Shown here: positions 46,187-59,445 of the stretch, in pieces
Layout: every line of letters starts with the position of its first letter
How positions within the stretch are numbered: the stretch's first letter is position 1
Assembly (NCBI GenBank): GCA_963920525.1
Contig: OY986439.1
Coordinates: forward strand, 46,970,982 to 47,034,981
Direction of reading: 5' to 3'
DNA length: 64,000 nt
Source of the DNA: Dichetophora obliterata
Taxonomy: Eukaryota > Arthropoda > Insecta > Diptera > Sciomyzidae
Notes under the pieces: model-generated
The model's database searches: none
The model's input: only the letters and a program-made list of their open reading frames with translations
What the model was told of the DNA's origin: nothing
Made by a program: the position numbers and the translations under genes

Positions 46187-48072
46187 CTTCAACACTTTAA
46201 CAATTTGGTATAAACTTCTGTATATAAGCCTTCTGCTGATAAGCCTTCCGAAATAAAAAATTTTATCACTGCAATGAATTGACAGGTTAAAATTAAATTG
46301 TTTGTGTGTTTAAATGAAAGAGGAAATACTAAAATGACGTATAAATTTTGATTTTCTACTAGAGGTGTAGCTTTCAATACTTTTTTACGAACCTGCACCT
46401 ACATACTATTTTACTACAAAGTTGAAATAGAAATACATTACAACTAAAAGACTTAATTTTCACTTCATTATAATGTAAAACTACAGAATTAAAAATTTTC
46501 CCTGAATCAATCTAACAACACTGAATTGAATTTTACTAATTTAAACCATTTGTGCAACTTTTGAGCATCTGTCAGAATATTATTTGTAGCTCTACTGAAC
46601 TTTATCCCTTTAACTTAACTCAATTAAAATTGACATCAACTAATTAGACACAAAACTCTAGATGAACTCTGGACATTGTTTAACATGCCTTAAGCAAAAT
46701 TTGCAGCTGTTATTCATTTGAAAAAATCACACGTTGCTTGCGGTTGGACACAGTTGATTGTGTAGTTGTGCTAGTGTATGGCTTGTCTACGTTGGTCATT
46801 TGTGAGATATGAGCTGTCATTAATTGACTCGTCACAAGTTGGTCATCAACATAATGAACATCAATGAGCTTTACAAATACACTCAGACGCACCAACACTC
46901 AGACATAGGACACACACACGGAAACATTTGCAAAAACTTCAATATATAAATGGGGCTTTACACATGGACACGCTTACTTGTAGAGTCAACCAAATACAAA
47001 TGCATGAAAGCAAGCGTAAACGAGGCAATAAATTCAATGACGTCCTGTCAAAGGTCATTAAGCACAACGCCTGTTTGCCGCACAAGCTGTTGTCTTTGGG
47101 CCACACAGTTCTCACTAGAATTGAGCTCAGTTGAGCTGAGTTGACGTTTTTGCGAAAATAACATAAGAGTTGAGTCGACCTGACCAGTGATCCAGTAAGT
47201 TGACAGAATGTGCGTAAGTGTTATGCTCGGGTTTAGACTTTGGGGTTTAGGGTGTATAATATATATATAAATATATATATGTATATATGTCTAGTTTAAG
47301 CATATGTTGATGGTTGCTGGAATAGTAGAGAAAAATTTAAGGAAACACTGTCTTTACATTTCTTGAGATTAAAACTTTTAAAAATCATGTTGCTCCAAAT
47401 TCAACAACCCTTCATTTGCTTGTTTTGCAAATATTGAGTAAAAAAAAACAAAGAATATTGTACAAAACTAGAATAATAAAATAAGAACTTTGAATAAAAC
47501 CGAAATTATGCAAAAAATGTAATAGGAAAAACAGTATAAGCCGAAGATGTCTTGAAGAGATGTTTGAAATAAAGTTAAGAATAAATTAGAATTATAACAC
47601 TATCAAACACAACGTATGTCTAAAGACAGGTAAAAGAGGTTGACAACAAAGATTTACACTTACATCAATATTCCAAAAATTCAGGTCTCTAGATGATGTA
47701 TGATTGAACTGTATCTATACTATTATATAAAAAGAGACTCACGAAATTTTTTGCCAGCTAAGCTCGGTGAATGCTGAACCGATTATGATAGTTCTTTTTT
47801 TATTCAATTTCTATATTAATTTCCAGTGACATAGCGTACCAAATTGACGAATTTATTCTATGTTTACATTCAACAAGCAGCATAATATTTAAAACAGCAA
47901 ACAAATCTCTCTTTGTGGCGAGAGCATCCTTTTAATACAACACGGCAGCCATGTTTTGTAGTGTAGTGAGAAAATACACAATTGATTCATTGAAATGAAT
48001 CACATTAAACTTTGATAAATAATCATCACTTAACACTTTGATATTGCCAAAGCGTCAAGTTGAATAAAGGTC
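46187..48072. other. Non-coding, nothing firmly recognised
   Basis: Contains (AT)-rich runs at 47255-47290. CTATACTATTATATAAAAAG at 47717 recalls Helitron 5' ends but is unsupported by a 3' end. Confidence 0.45.
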
Positions 48073-48505
48073 TCTGTCCACTTACGGCACGTAACAAAAC
48101 GACTGTAAAACGGCTTCGAAAAGGCAACGTTATGTTCAATGCACACTTAACGGAACGGCAACAAAAATTTTAATTAAACAGAAAAATAAAAAAATATGCG
48201 CAGAAGAAGATGTAGAAAACAAATAAAATCGTAGATTTTGGATTCATCCTACGCTTTAAAAACGACCTATCGATGGCGAATTTTTAAATTTGCATAATAA
48301 ACTGCTGGAATCCATTGTAATTTTTGTAAACAAAGCGAACGACAAGCCAGTCAGAATTCTTTGCAACGATCTCCACCGGCTTTTTCGACGGTGTCAACAG
48401 TCGTTGCCGTTTCGTCGTTGCTTAGTGAGCATGTATACATAAGAACACGTGGTAGTTATATTTTGTAGTTTCGTGTCGTTTCGTTACGTGCCGCAAGTGG
48501 GCAGA
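48073..48505. mobile_element. MITE with 31-bp inverted repeats
   Basis: TCTGTCCACTTACGGCACGT, then AACAAAACGAC; the inverse end is TCTGCCCACTTGCGGCACGT, then AACGAAACGAC (3 mismatches). 433 bp, no ORF, target duplication unclear. Confidence 0.8.
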
Positions 48506-49404
48506 AATTGTTAAGTATGACAATACACTTGAGCAACGTTTTCATACTCGCTATAAGCTATAGGTTTCAAATAGCTTTTAAAATATAACAAAATAACATG
48601 AATCATTAAACGGTGTGTTTTCTCTCACACCCAAATTTTCGTAGCTTTAAGATTTTATGTAAACATACATGTATGCATACATGTATGTCCCTGCTTTCGA
48701 GTACCTTTATCAAGTCTCACAGTCATTAAATAAACCATTTCAATACCTAGTAGTAGTTGGTAAGAAATATTTTTTTAATAAAGTCAGTTAATCAAGAACA
48801 TCAAACTAAAGAAGTCAGGTCTTTTCATAGCAGTAGTTGCTTTCGATGAGATTTTTGATATAATAAAGTCAGTGTTGTTTCTTTAACATTTTTAACAGTG
48901 GTAGATTGAGTTCATAATGAGGTAGATTTTTTTGTAAGAATGTTGATTTATTTCATTATATCATGAGTATTATATAATAACGTCTTAATTTTTATTACGA
49001 TAGTTAATTTGCTTTCAACAATAAGATAATAATTTTTATATGTAATTTACAAAAAATAGTATTGCTTGCACTAGCTATCCACTAGCTATTGCCATGATGA
49101 CATTTTTATACATTTTTCAAAATGATAAAGTTAATATGATGAAATTTATTGGCTGAAGGAAATATTGCTCGAAGAAAAGTTGCTACAAAAAAAAAAAATA
49201 AAATTTTTCACGATTTTTCCATACAAAATTCTGGATTTTTGAGTTAAATTGCAATGAAAACACTTAATTATTTGTTTATTTTATACATTTAAGTTATTTT
49301 TTGCTACCAACTTTCGTTATGCCGACACCAAAGAGAAGTCTAATGGATCAAAGACAGCCACTTTGTTTGCATAATTGTGACGGTAGTTTTATCTAATGGC
49401 TGAG

Positions 49405-49650
49405 GTCAGTGGTGCCCGAAGCCAAGTGGGTAGAGTGCGTGGTAGCTTAGCTAAAGAACCATGGCAGCCCAGGTTCAATTCCAGCTCAGACAGAAAGTTT
49501 TTCAATTGAATTAATTTTTCTGTTTGATCGTCACCTCTCTGCAGACAATGGCAATCCACAGAAAGTAAAAATTGCCATGTAAAGCTTCTTGAGAACATAA
49601 GCCGTTCGGAGTCGGCATAAAACACGTAGGTGCAGTTCTCAGTCATTTGT
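49405..49650 (+). repeat. tRNA-derived SINE, 3'-truncated
   Basis: Box A-like GTGGGTAGAGTGCGTGG and box B GGTTCAATTCC lie in a tRNA-like head. A body follows with ATTAATTTTTCTGTTTGATC, GTCACCTCTCTGCAGACAAT and GCCGTTCGGAGTCGGC. From memory this body is widespread in tephritid fruit fly sequence. Confidence 0.65.
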
Positions 49651-49861
49651 GATCAAACATTTAATAACACGCACAACACAATTGATCTATAGAAGCTAGG
49701 TCAAAGTCCTTCCAAGGGCTAGTGTTATGCCTTAACCTCGGCAAGCATTTCCAGCCCTTAGTTGTTTCTGTCCGTTAATTCCACATTTTCCACAATTTAT
49801 TTGTAGATTTTTATTTTTCCATAATTCTTAAATTAAGGAAAGAACAAAGAAAGTGAAAAGA

Positions 49862-49940
49862 ACCATGCCCGAGCCCGGATTCGAATCAGGGACCTCTGGG
49901 TTGATAGTCTAGCGCACTCTCCACTAGACAACAAAGGCCG
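49862..49940 (-). repeat. tRNA-derived fragment
   Basis: Minus strand: TCTAGTGGAGAGTGCGCTAG (box A-like) and GATTCGAATCC (box B). The acceptor stem does not close, so not a functional tRNA as read. Confidence 0.5.
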
Positions 49941-51082
49941 ACAATTTTGTTTTCTTTGACATATTTGTTTTCTTTGTTTGCAAAAATTATTTTATTTTTT
50001 GAAACTTTACTTCACAGATAACTGTGCCTTACTTGAACTTGACGCGAAAATAAAATGAAGGCCAACTGAATGCTTAAGAACAGGGTAGCCATTGCAGGTT
50101 GCAGCAGCTACCATTTAAAAGTACTGTGTGCCTCAAGCAAAATAAAAGGAATTTACTGTGTACACAAAAAGTTTTTAAGTTCTCGTACAGGAACTTTTGC
50201 TTTCACATTTTGATTAGTAATGCATATGGAATATTTTACTATTTTCCAACCCACAATAAAATACTTACAACGTTTTTTTGCAGTGTGATTTCATTCAAAT
50301 GACTAAAATACTGTGTTCATGTCATGGCAGAATTAGAGAAGTTATATGCATTTCGGAGAGGGAGACTGCCGCAACTGTCAAAACGAAGTTTACAGCTCAT
50401 GCAAAATCTGAAAACGATGAGAATGCGATAAGAAAGCGAAAATAGGTAAGAATAGCAAAACGCTTGAGTTTGACAATTCTGGCTATGAGAAAAAGAAAGC
50501 AGTCTGAAATGCATATACCTTTACTAGTTCTACCATGTGTTCATGTGTAGTTTTCTTGTAAAAAAAAAAGGTAATATATATGGAATTTTTTTCCATGAGC
50601 ACACAAAAACTCAAGACTAGTCTTTAATTTTCTACAAAAAATTTTTAAGTTTTGTATATTTGGAGTTTTGGGGATTTTTTCATTAAAGTACCTAAACTAC
50701 GCATTTCTGGAATGGTGCTCTTCTAACAAAAAATTTTATAATGACCAGTTTTTTGAACGTAATCGTATGATAAACTGTGAGCCACGAGACTACATTCTTT
50801 ATTCTACCATGCAAAAAATACGAAAAAGTATTCGATATTCATGGTATCGATACTTTTCTTTCAATATTTTGTGGGCATCGATACTTTTTTTTCGATACCA
50901 AAAAAGTAGGTATCGATCTTTATTTCTTCCGATATCGTGTCCCTAAGCACAAAACCGGAGTCCAACTCCGTGAGCTTACCTAAAAGGACTTCTGATTTGT
51001 CTGCGTCTTTATATACGCTGTAGTGTGAAAACTGGTTGGGAATTAAATGACTTAGGTTTTATTTGCACTGGCTTATATGCAC
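49941..51082. other. Non-coding, nothing recognised
   Basis: AT-rich. A cluster of ATCGAT words is at 50830-50935. Confidence 0.5.
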
Positions 51083-51377
51083 TAGTAGGGGAATTGCATG
51101 TACATTGGACCGCTTTGCGCTAAATCATTTCTCGGCTCTAAAAGAACTAATTACTTAATATAACAACTACACACTATTGTCTGATTCATTAGCTATTATG
51201 GTAAAGAAAGAAAAATTTGAAAATCCGATTTGAATTTAAGTTATAAATATTTTTATTCAGAAAGCCAAAATGGTCCAAGGTACAATCAGGCATTGTACCT
51301 CGGGTCATGGTGTAATGTACCTTGAACCACAAAAAAAAAATTTAATTAAAATAAGCAAAAAGTTGATATTCAAGGGA

Positions 51378-51817
51378 AGCGACGCTTAGATCCGCAGGCT
51401 CTAAATATTTCTTCTATCGAAAAGTCGCTTTCAGCACTAAAGTCAGAGTTTTCGCACTGAGCAAGTGCCACAGAGAGCTTGCAATCCGCCTTAGATTTCC
51501 GTAATAATTTCTTTCTCGGCTTTGGAGTAGAGTTCTCAATATCTGAGGATGCGCTTGAGTTATTATCTCGGAGTTTCCTTTTGACAGTCTTAATTTTTTC
51601 CCGTTCTGATTTGATTTTGGTTTTTGTCTGCTATATTTCTTCTTTTTCAGGAGTATCTGTCAATATTCTGGTCCTTCCTTTCTTTCTGCCAGCTTTTGAG
51701 CATTTCCGGGCTGCTGCTTTTGGAAATGGCCGTACTACATGTGGCGGTGTAACTCCAGATTGCAATATCACTGAAAAACGGTTGCTGCTGAGAATCTTAT
51801 GTGAAGCATAGTAATTA
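51378..51817 (-). pseudogene. pogo transposase C-terminal tail, out of frame and with one stop
   Basis: After the main frame stops, the family tail continues in another frame: SNRFSVILQSGVTPPHVVRP, then FPKAAARK, GRKKGRTRILTDTPEKEEI, a TAG, then KTVKRKLRDN, SDIENSTPKPRKK, FSIEEIFRACGSKRR and a stop near 51378. AG/GTAATA with TTCTCAG 34 nt later would restore the frame but is too short for a fly intron. A frameshift is likelier. Confidence 0.7.
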
Positions 51818-53161
51818 TTACCTACCTTGATTTTCTGCGCAAGTTTCGATCGCTTCATCCACTGTAAAAAGGCAATTACCTTGATTTTGCGAGGGACTTT
51901 CTGGTGCTGTTACATGTTGATTTACAAAGGGACGATCTGTCACATAAGCAGATAAAAATTCGTCTTCTCCAAAAATATTTTCGTTCAATGGACAAATTCC
52001 AGATACTTCAAATCCTTTTACAATATTTTGCGTATTAAATGATAATGTGTATGATTTACCAATTAATTCAGCAATATCATAAATGGTAATAGGTTTTCCT
52101 GGATTATTGAACATCCAATCATTTGCCACACTGTTATAGAATTTTTTGTATGGTCCAAAAACAGATCTATCAAGCGGTTGGAGCTTATGTGAAGTATGAG
52201 GTGGTAAAATTAGAAGCATTACGCCATTATTTTTAGCTGCATCAATAACTCGAAGTGAAATATGGCTGTCATGGTTGTCCATTATTAAAAGAACCATTTC
52301 TTCAGCGGACGGCTTTACATGTTTTACAAAATGATCAAAATATTTTGAAAACAACTCCTCGTTAACCCATTCCGATTGAGTTGCTGCGCCAATAGATCCA
52401 AAAGGTGCTCCTTTCATCATGTGTTCTTTGAAGTTCACTCGAGGAAAAATAAGCATCGGGGGTACATGGTTGCCAATTGCGTTAATTGCAGCGATCATAG
52501 TTACGTTGGAACCCCGCTCACCCGATGTCATGCTGCCTATTTGCCTTTCTCCCTTAGCAGCAAGTACCTTTGGTGGAACGTAAACGGTCGAATTTCCTGT
52601 TTCGTCGACATTATATATTTGGCTTGGGGAAAATTTATAGCGTCTTAGAAACTCCTTGAGGTTTTCAAAAAAATCTCTGACATTTTTTTTGTTAAAGCTT
52701 GTTGATCGCGACATGCTGGTGGCTTCTGGTTTCCTCAACGATATGGTTGGGTTTCTTTTCAAAAATCCATTAAGCCATTCCTTACCAGCAGCAATATTTC
52801 CGACACAGGTCTGAGAAAACTTATTTTTGTTGTTTTCTGCAAACTGGTATGCAAGCTTCATGGACTCTTTTCTAGATAGCCCATAATGCAACTTTGCAGC
52901 AGTTTTAAGGTAGGTAACCAACATTCCCTCCTCTTCGCTGTTGAATACTCTTTTGTGACCAATTTTGGTCGTGTATTTGAACGATTTGTTTTCTGAAGCA
53001 CGGTATGCTGCCAAATGGCGCAATAAAGTTGATTTTGAGATTTTGTGCGATTTCGCAGCAGATGTAGCACTACAACCTCTTTGCACAACGTCGTTGACTG
53101 CTGCGGATAAGTCTGTTGCCTTTATAGGACATCGATGGTGTCCAATCTTACTTCTTGGCAT
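51818..53161 (-). CDS. pogo/Tigger transposase (HTH plus DDD)
   Basis: The frame opens at 53263, but the likely start is the Met at 53161 (MPRSKIGHHR), which leads straight into a psq-type helix-turn-helix (VVQRGCSATSAAKSHKISKS). A CENP-B-like second DNA-binding part follows (LSRKESMKLAYQFA, GKEWLNGFLKRNP). The DDE_1 core has YNVDETG (Asp220 of the open frame), LLIMDNHDSH (Asp329) and SHKLQPLDRSVF (Asp365), with 35 residues between the last two. It cuts and pastes the element in the nucleus. The core is unbroken; the tail is shifted (see 51378-51817), so activity is doubtful but possible. Confidence 0.9.
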   Translation of the reverse strand: MPRSKIGHHRCPIKATDLSAAVNDVVQRGCSATSAAKSHKISKSTLLRHLAAYRASENKSFKYTTKIGHKRVFNSEEEGMLVTYLKTAAKLHYGLSRKESMKLAYQFAENNKNKFSQTCVGNIAAGKEWLNGFLKRNPTISLRKPEATSMSRSTSFNKKNVRDFFENLKEFLRRYKFSPSQIYNVDETGNSTVYVPPKVLAAKGERQIGSMTSGERGSNVTMIAAINAIGNHVPPMLIFPRVNFKEHMMKGAPFGSIGAATQSEWVNEELFSKYFDHFVKHVKPSAEEMVLLIMDNHDSHISLRVIDAAKNNGVMLLILPPHTSHKLQPLDRSVFGPYKKFYNSVANDWMFNNPGKPITIYDIAELIGKSYTLSFNTQNIVKGFEVSGICPLNENIFGEDEFLSAYVTDRPFVNQHVTAPESPSQNQGNCLFTVDEAIETCAENQGR

Positions 53162-53626
53162 GTTTCTATAATACATATAATAAAAGTTTCCTTTAAAATA
53201 TTGTACCTTGGACCGGCCCAAGGTAAATTCCAAGCATTGGTCCAAGGTACACGTCAGGTACACAATTTACAAAATGTTCAAAACTTTATTTTGTTCGAAT
53301 AAATCAAGTTTTCAAAGTAAAATAATTAAAGAATAAACCTTACCGATCTACTGTAATTGACTCTCAGCACTGAAAGATATCCGCGTTCGTATATATAAAC
53401 TATGAAAAACTGCACAAAAATTTACGAACCACGTGCTAATTTCGTTGTTGATTAGCTGACGAGCAAATATGAACTAAAGCGGCACAATAACAGCATTGCC
53501 AATGTCAAGAAAATAAACAGAACGAATGGTAGTGCAACACTTTTTTGCTAGAGATGGTAAATATGAAAAAGTAGTCTTTGGACTAAGGTACAATCGGCCC
53601 AAGGTACATGCACTTCCCCTACTCTA

Positions 53627-56600
53627 GTTGGTTGCTTATATATATGTATTGAGCTTGTTGGCCTTGATATGCTTGGGTTTGGATATTGGTTGGCTGGTTT
53701 TGTCGATTTATTGCAGTGGTCATCAACGCAGGGCTCAAACAACAACAAAGAGAGCTTTCCGAGTGCACAGCTTTGCACTGAAACAAGAAGTTGTTAAAAG
53801 CTCTCGTACCATTCCTGTAAGGAAATATTGTTGAGTGTAAACTTAAATGAAGTGTATTATAATCTAATATAAAGGTACAATATAATTGTAGTATAATGCA
53901 TTATGAAAATATAATTGTAACGTCACGTTACATAACTTTTCGTTATGATTCTAGATGGCTTTTAAATGTTCCTTTTTTAATAAAAAAAAATACAATTTAA
54001 TCATAATATTTGAATTTGTGTCGATCTCACATCAAGTTTTTTGATTTCCAACTGATTTTCTGGGATGGCTTATAACCGGAAACAAATTTTTTTAAGTGAT
54101 AAAATAAAGTTTTAGGTAATCGTTCCTAGTTCTTTTGTTTTAAACTTAATCGATAAAGAATTTTTTTTAAAAAAAATTACCTTTCATTTGATTTAACAAT
54201 CAAGGAAAAATATAAGGCACAGAAATTTGTATGTCCTTTTAAAGAAACATGGTTTATAACCAGATACATTCCTCTAGAGATTGTGAAGTCGGTTGTTAAA
54301 AAGTTTTTTTTTCCAATTCTAAAAGATATATCTAAGCTAGGCTACCACAAAAAATGTCGTGTGTAATGTCCGTGGCTTTTTCACTTCTATTTGATCTTAG
54401 AAACACTCTCTGTGAAGCGCATCTCAATTGATAAATGTTTAGAGGTTGCGAATTCATTTTCTAATTTTCCCATACGATTTACTCTCCGACTAATAAAGGA
54501 TATCATTGATTATCGTCAAATTAACGAAAATGTTGCAAGACCAGTTCAGCATAGTGCAAATAACTAAGGTTATTTTTAAGATGCACTCATTCGACTTGCA
54601 ATGGTTAGTGAAATTGTTGTTGTCACCGATTATATGGAAAGGTTTAAGTTAATCGGAAGTAGAAGAAGATAATTTTATTGTGGAGCCGATTTTTGAGCAA
54701 ATAATTATTTTTGAATACTTCTACTTTACTTTATTTTCTGCATATTTGAAATTATTTCTTTCTTTGTTATGTTGTACGGATAAAGTTTTTGGTGTTCCTC
54801 TACTACTTGCAAAGTCAACTGTTTTTCGGATTCTAAGTTGGTAACATTTGTATTGAATCGAGTTATTAAATTTATTACCCTTTCAGCACAATCGTTCACG
54901 ACAACAATTTTGCTGACCATTTCCTCAGCACGTAAATATTTTTCATCATTGAGCCAACAACTTAGAGAGCTCATGGGATCTCTGCGTTGAAATCGTTCGC
55001 AAATAATGACTCAAACAGTTTATGGATATTTGACGTAACAAAACCATCAATGTTTAATTGAGAGATTTCAACCGAATTCAAAACGATGCAGTTTTTGTTT
55101 TTTCATATATGATCTCGACAGATGCTCGCTTACACTTTTCAATATTGTCTTCCTTTTCTAGTGCGGCGGCTTTCTTTTCGTTTTTGCGTCAACGCTCCTA
55201 TCGCTCGTCCGTTGCCAATGTGACTTTTGGAAAGAAGCGCAGAGTATTTTCTAGAAATTTTAATACGCGAAAATCAATTTATTATGTAGAAGCTATTCGA
55301 CATTTTTCAATGTATACTAGTATCTTGAACTGCTTGGTAAATTTCCTTAATATATTATTGGATTAAAACAATTGTCGATTGAAAGTTCTAAATGTATGAC
55401 AGATTACGGACAGGTTTCTAAAAACGTATTTCCAACGTAGTGAAATCATCGCTGTTCAGAATGACGAATATTTAATACTTGCTCAAAACTCAGCTTAAAA
55501 TAAAAAAGGTTTTCTGTCGTAAAAATGATTCGATTTGGGCTAATTTTTTTATTTTTCCTACACTGCATAAAATGGCCAACAATCCTGTAACATATAAATT
55601 TGCGAATCAGGTCATCTAGGTCAATCTAGCCATCTTGGCAAAGGTAAAGTTTCTAGCTGAAAATCGAAAGAAAATTAGGAAATTCTTAATAAAGTAGGCC
55701 AATATGGGGTTAAGGACTTATAAGGGTTCGGATTAAACGAATAATTTTACATTGGAATATGTTATGGTCAAAAGTTTTTGTATGGCTGTATAATGTATAA
55801 CGTAAAAAGATCATGTATAATGTAAAAAGGAAACTCAATTTGTAGCATCCAATTTATACTTCTTCAAATTCACGTTTTTTAGTGGCACCCATCCAGTTTG
55901 AGATGGCTCTGGATTTTTTTTTGCGTCACGACCTTTTATTACATCCGGGATTCAGAATCTGGCCTTGAAGGGAGTTTCTGGAATACTTTGGGAAGATGAA
56001 CCCATCTAATATACATATCTCATATCATTAGCTTAAGCTTTTTTCAAGAAACATATGTGTTAGTACCTTTGCTTTAAAAATGTGTATTTTTTAAACCAAC
56101 ATAGAATCGGTACTTAAATCCATGCAGCACACTGATAAATCTAAAAAATTATGACGTAATTCAAGTGCTTTTCACTTAATCTTTTTAAACTCTAACCCTA
56201 AGCTATTAAAGCTTCAACTATAGAAATAATTTTAAGCTGCCAACAACACTCAAGATTATACTTTAATATGAAAAACTTTTCTTTATATCTTGATATTGGA
56301 TTGTATGCATGCATTTATTTGTTTTCTGGCATGTGTGCATGCAAAATAGTTTTATTGCTCCACAATTTTTAAAGGATTTCAACTTTTTCTCATACATACG
56401 GAATAACACTTGGTAAAGGCTTTATTTTGCTAGCTGTGTTTGTTATTATTGTTGTTATTGTTGTTGTTGCTATTATTGTTTTAATAAATTGCCACAAAAT
56501 AATCTCAACTATCAACAGGATGTAGATGCAAGTGTGTACAAAAACAACAACAACTACAACTACAGCCATGTTTGTTCTCTGGTTGACCAGAGCCAATCGT

Positions 56601-57733
56601 ACGGAAGCAACTGCAGCAAATAATGCAAGAACAAAATAAAATTTTGTAGAATGATATGGCAACAAAAAAAAATTCATAATAACAGCATTCTTAAAATACA
56701 AACAAAGACACAGTCTCGCACACATACACACACACTTTGAAAGTTCATGACATAGAGTGCTACTGCATATCGGGTTCAGTGGCAAACTTTTGTCCAGGAC
56801 AAAATACAGCGTATGCGTAGCATGCAAAGCAGTGATTGAGTATGTTTGACTTTGTTTTGCTTTATCTATAAAAACATCATGCACTGAACTTGCATTTTTT
56901 TTTGACTTAAAATATGTGCAACAAAAGAATTTATAAATATTTTTGAAAATATTAAACGTGATGTGACGTTGTGAGTTATTTTAAACAGTCAATGTTTTAT
57001 TTTTGCAATCAAACTGCATAAAAAATAAGTTAGTTTATTTTGCCGAAAGGCTTAAAGTCCACTAAAAACAAAGCATGAACTACCTGTACGTGTGAGTGTA
57101 GGGATAACTGTGATTTATGGAGACATATATGAAATATTTCACAGTACGGGCTAAAAACTTATTCATATCTTTTGATAAAAAAATGTCGATTTATCTTTAA
57201 ACTCATAAATTAAAAACAAAGAAAATAATATAAACTGGATATTGTACATTTTGATAGGTATGTTGTCAGGTTATATTTGAAATTTAGTTTTATTTTTTCT
57301 GAAAAATTTAGTGCTTTATACATTTTATGACTTAAGTTTTTTGAAAACTTTAAGAGTTCTTTTAATAAGTATTAGTTATTTTTTATACTGTGTATTGCTT
57401 TTTTACGCTGTGGTGGCTGTTCTTCCGAAGTGTCCTGATGGAAAACAAGAATACAAACATAAATAGAACACACACCAATACAAGCAGCCACGCATGCAAG
57501 GTTAGATCGAGCACTGCTGCATTTTGTAAACAGCAAAAACCACTTGTTCCTGTTGTGGTGGTTGTTGTTGTTTTTCATGGTGTTGGCTGTCGTACATTTT
57601 GTATGCATGATATACGAACATTACGAGTGCACCAACAACAACACTAACACCAACAACAAAAACATAATGTCGACAGCAAGACAAACAAAGTAAATTAGTA
57701 AACTTAGTAGTAAACCAGCAAGAACAAGAGCGC

Positions 57734-57765
<32 letters not shown>

Positions 57766-58590
57766 CTGTAACATATCAGGGATTGCCCAACATGATTAGG
57801 CGTACATGTATCCGAGTGCTAACACATGTAGATGTATGCATGAATGTACGAGTGTGTATGTGTTATGTGTGAGTTTAAGTGAGTGTGTCATTCCTATTTG
57901 CTTTGATTCATTTGCTTTCTATGTGTTAGTGCGTATAAATTAACGCGTGTGTGTGTGTGTGTGTGTCTGTATCTTAGTTTTTGTCTTTGTGGCCTTTTTG
58001 CAGCAATTTCCACTAATTGTTAGGCTTGAGCTTACGGTAACGTCTATACTCAGACACACACACACACATAATTACACAAGCATACAAGCGCAATTACACA
58101 AACATGCCCAAGCCACACACACACAGTTACACAATCATATATAAATCACTCCCACATGAATGTTGAAAGCTTTTCTTCTTCCTTGTTTTGTTTTGTTGTT
58201 ATTTTTTTTGGTGTTCTATTCTGCCTAATAAGGATGTCTGTTTGATGATGCGTTAAAAGCAAACAAATTGTTTGCATTCGACGTTGCAAACAGGATCACA
58301 GGATGTTGCAAGCAAGTTGAGCATAGTTTTGTTTTCATGCTTGTAATGATATTATTTTTACATATTAGTTGGGTTTAAAGTTTTTACATATCTGGCAAAA
58401 TAAGATATATTTTATGCATTTTTGTAATGCTGTGATTCAGCGTTAATTTTGATTGAACATTTTTTTTAACTAAGAAAAAAAAATACACCTTCACTTTGAA
58501 AGGATTGAGTTTTTTGAGGTGTTTTGAGTTTTCAAAGTTCCTTTGCCTACAAGATCGTAAATTTTCATAACATTGACTTCACCTTTATGT
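53627..58590. other. Intron sequence with simple repeats, no supported gene
   Basis: Frames at 54726-54974, 55058-55366 and 56390-56884 show no domain. Simple repeats: TTG-rich 56430-56480, (CAA)n 57733-57766, (GT)n 57946-57967, (CA)n about 58051-58068. Confidence 0.5.
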
Positions 58591-59022
58591 GTTCGGATGT
58601 CTACATTTGCAGCATTTTTGCCGAAAAAACTGAATAAAAAAAAAAATTTCACAACAGTAGGCTCCGAGGTTTTCAATAGCTTCCAAAAAATAATTTCTAA
58701 GCTGTTTTGGCCACTAATGGCATTCAAAAACATTTTACTAGATCTCCAGACCCTACCTCTTAAATTGACCATCTCCTAGCTGGATTTCTACAAATGTAGG
58801 CACCATATAAGATGCATAAAAAGTCATATCACATTTTTACAATATAGAAACATGTTTTTCTTTAGCGTATCGAAACATGTCCTTTTGTCATTTTTATTAT
58901 TCTGTGCTTTCTTATGCACGTATGTGAGTGCGTGTATATACTTGCATATGGGCATTTCCACAAAAAAGTCTACCGCGACTGAAAAATTAAATGTTACTGA
59001 AATTTTTTAAAAACCTCCGTTA

Positions 59023-59442
59023 CACACTGTCTCCACTTACAATATTTGATTGCATGCGAACTGTCTAATTGAATTTCATGATATCCAGATTTCATGCTTT
59101 AATATTTAGTTGGGCACTTAATCTCATGAAATTTCATTTTAGAATTGCTTGTAAAAGATTATAAAATTAATAATTACTTCCATTCGTCATTTATGTTTTT
59201 TTACTCTTTTAATGCTTTTGCAATATTTTTTGCTTGAAAAGTTCTTAAAAATACACACACTTACATATATTACTAAAAAGTGACAGCTCATCTCATGAAA
59301 TATATCTCAAGAAATACTTCAAGATATAAATTTCATGAAATGAACAATTTCATGATATGACTGGTCTACACTTGAGATATATATCATGAAATTCAATTTG
59401 ACAGTTCGCATGCAATCAAATATTGTAAGTGGAGACACTGTG
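59023..59442. mobile_element. MITE with about 60-bp inverted repeats, TA-flanked
   Basis: CACACTGTCTCCACTTACAA, then TATTTGATTGCATGCGAACT and ATTTCATGATAT; the right end is the near-exact inverse. TA on both sides suggests a Tc1/mariner-type origin. Confidence 0.88.
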
Positions 59443-59445
59443 TAA

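Larger units (their letters stand above)
51083..53626 (-). mobile_element. pogo/Tigger-family element
   Basis: Inverted ends: left GTAGGGGAATTGCATGTAC, right (inverse) GTAGGGGAAGTGCATGTAC, near TA dinucleotides. Several CCAAGGTAC words lie beside both ends. One long transposase gene on the minus strand. Confidence 0.85.

Noticed and set aside
47716..47800. Helitron 5' end (CTATACTATTATATAAAAAG)
   Set aside because: Resemblance only; no matching 3' hairpin and CTRR end was found.
49862..49940. Functional tRNA gene (and the similar site at 19530-19600)
   Set aside because: Box A and B are present, but the acceptor stems do not pair. Better explained as SINE heads or pseudogenes.
50830..50940. 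Cluster of ATCGAT words as a DREF/BEAF-type regulatory site
   Set aside because: No promoter or gene nearby, and the words sit in an AT-rich repeat-like stretch. Chance or repeat origin is likelier.
57502..57774. 90-codon frame starting with a Leu run
   Set aside because: The Leu run is the (CAA)n repeat read on the other strand; no domain follows.
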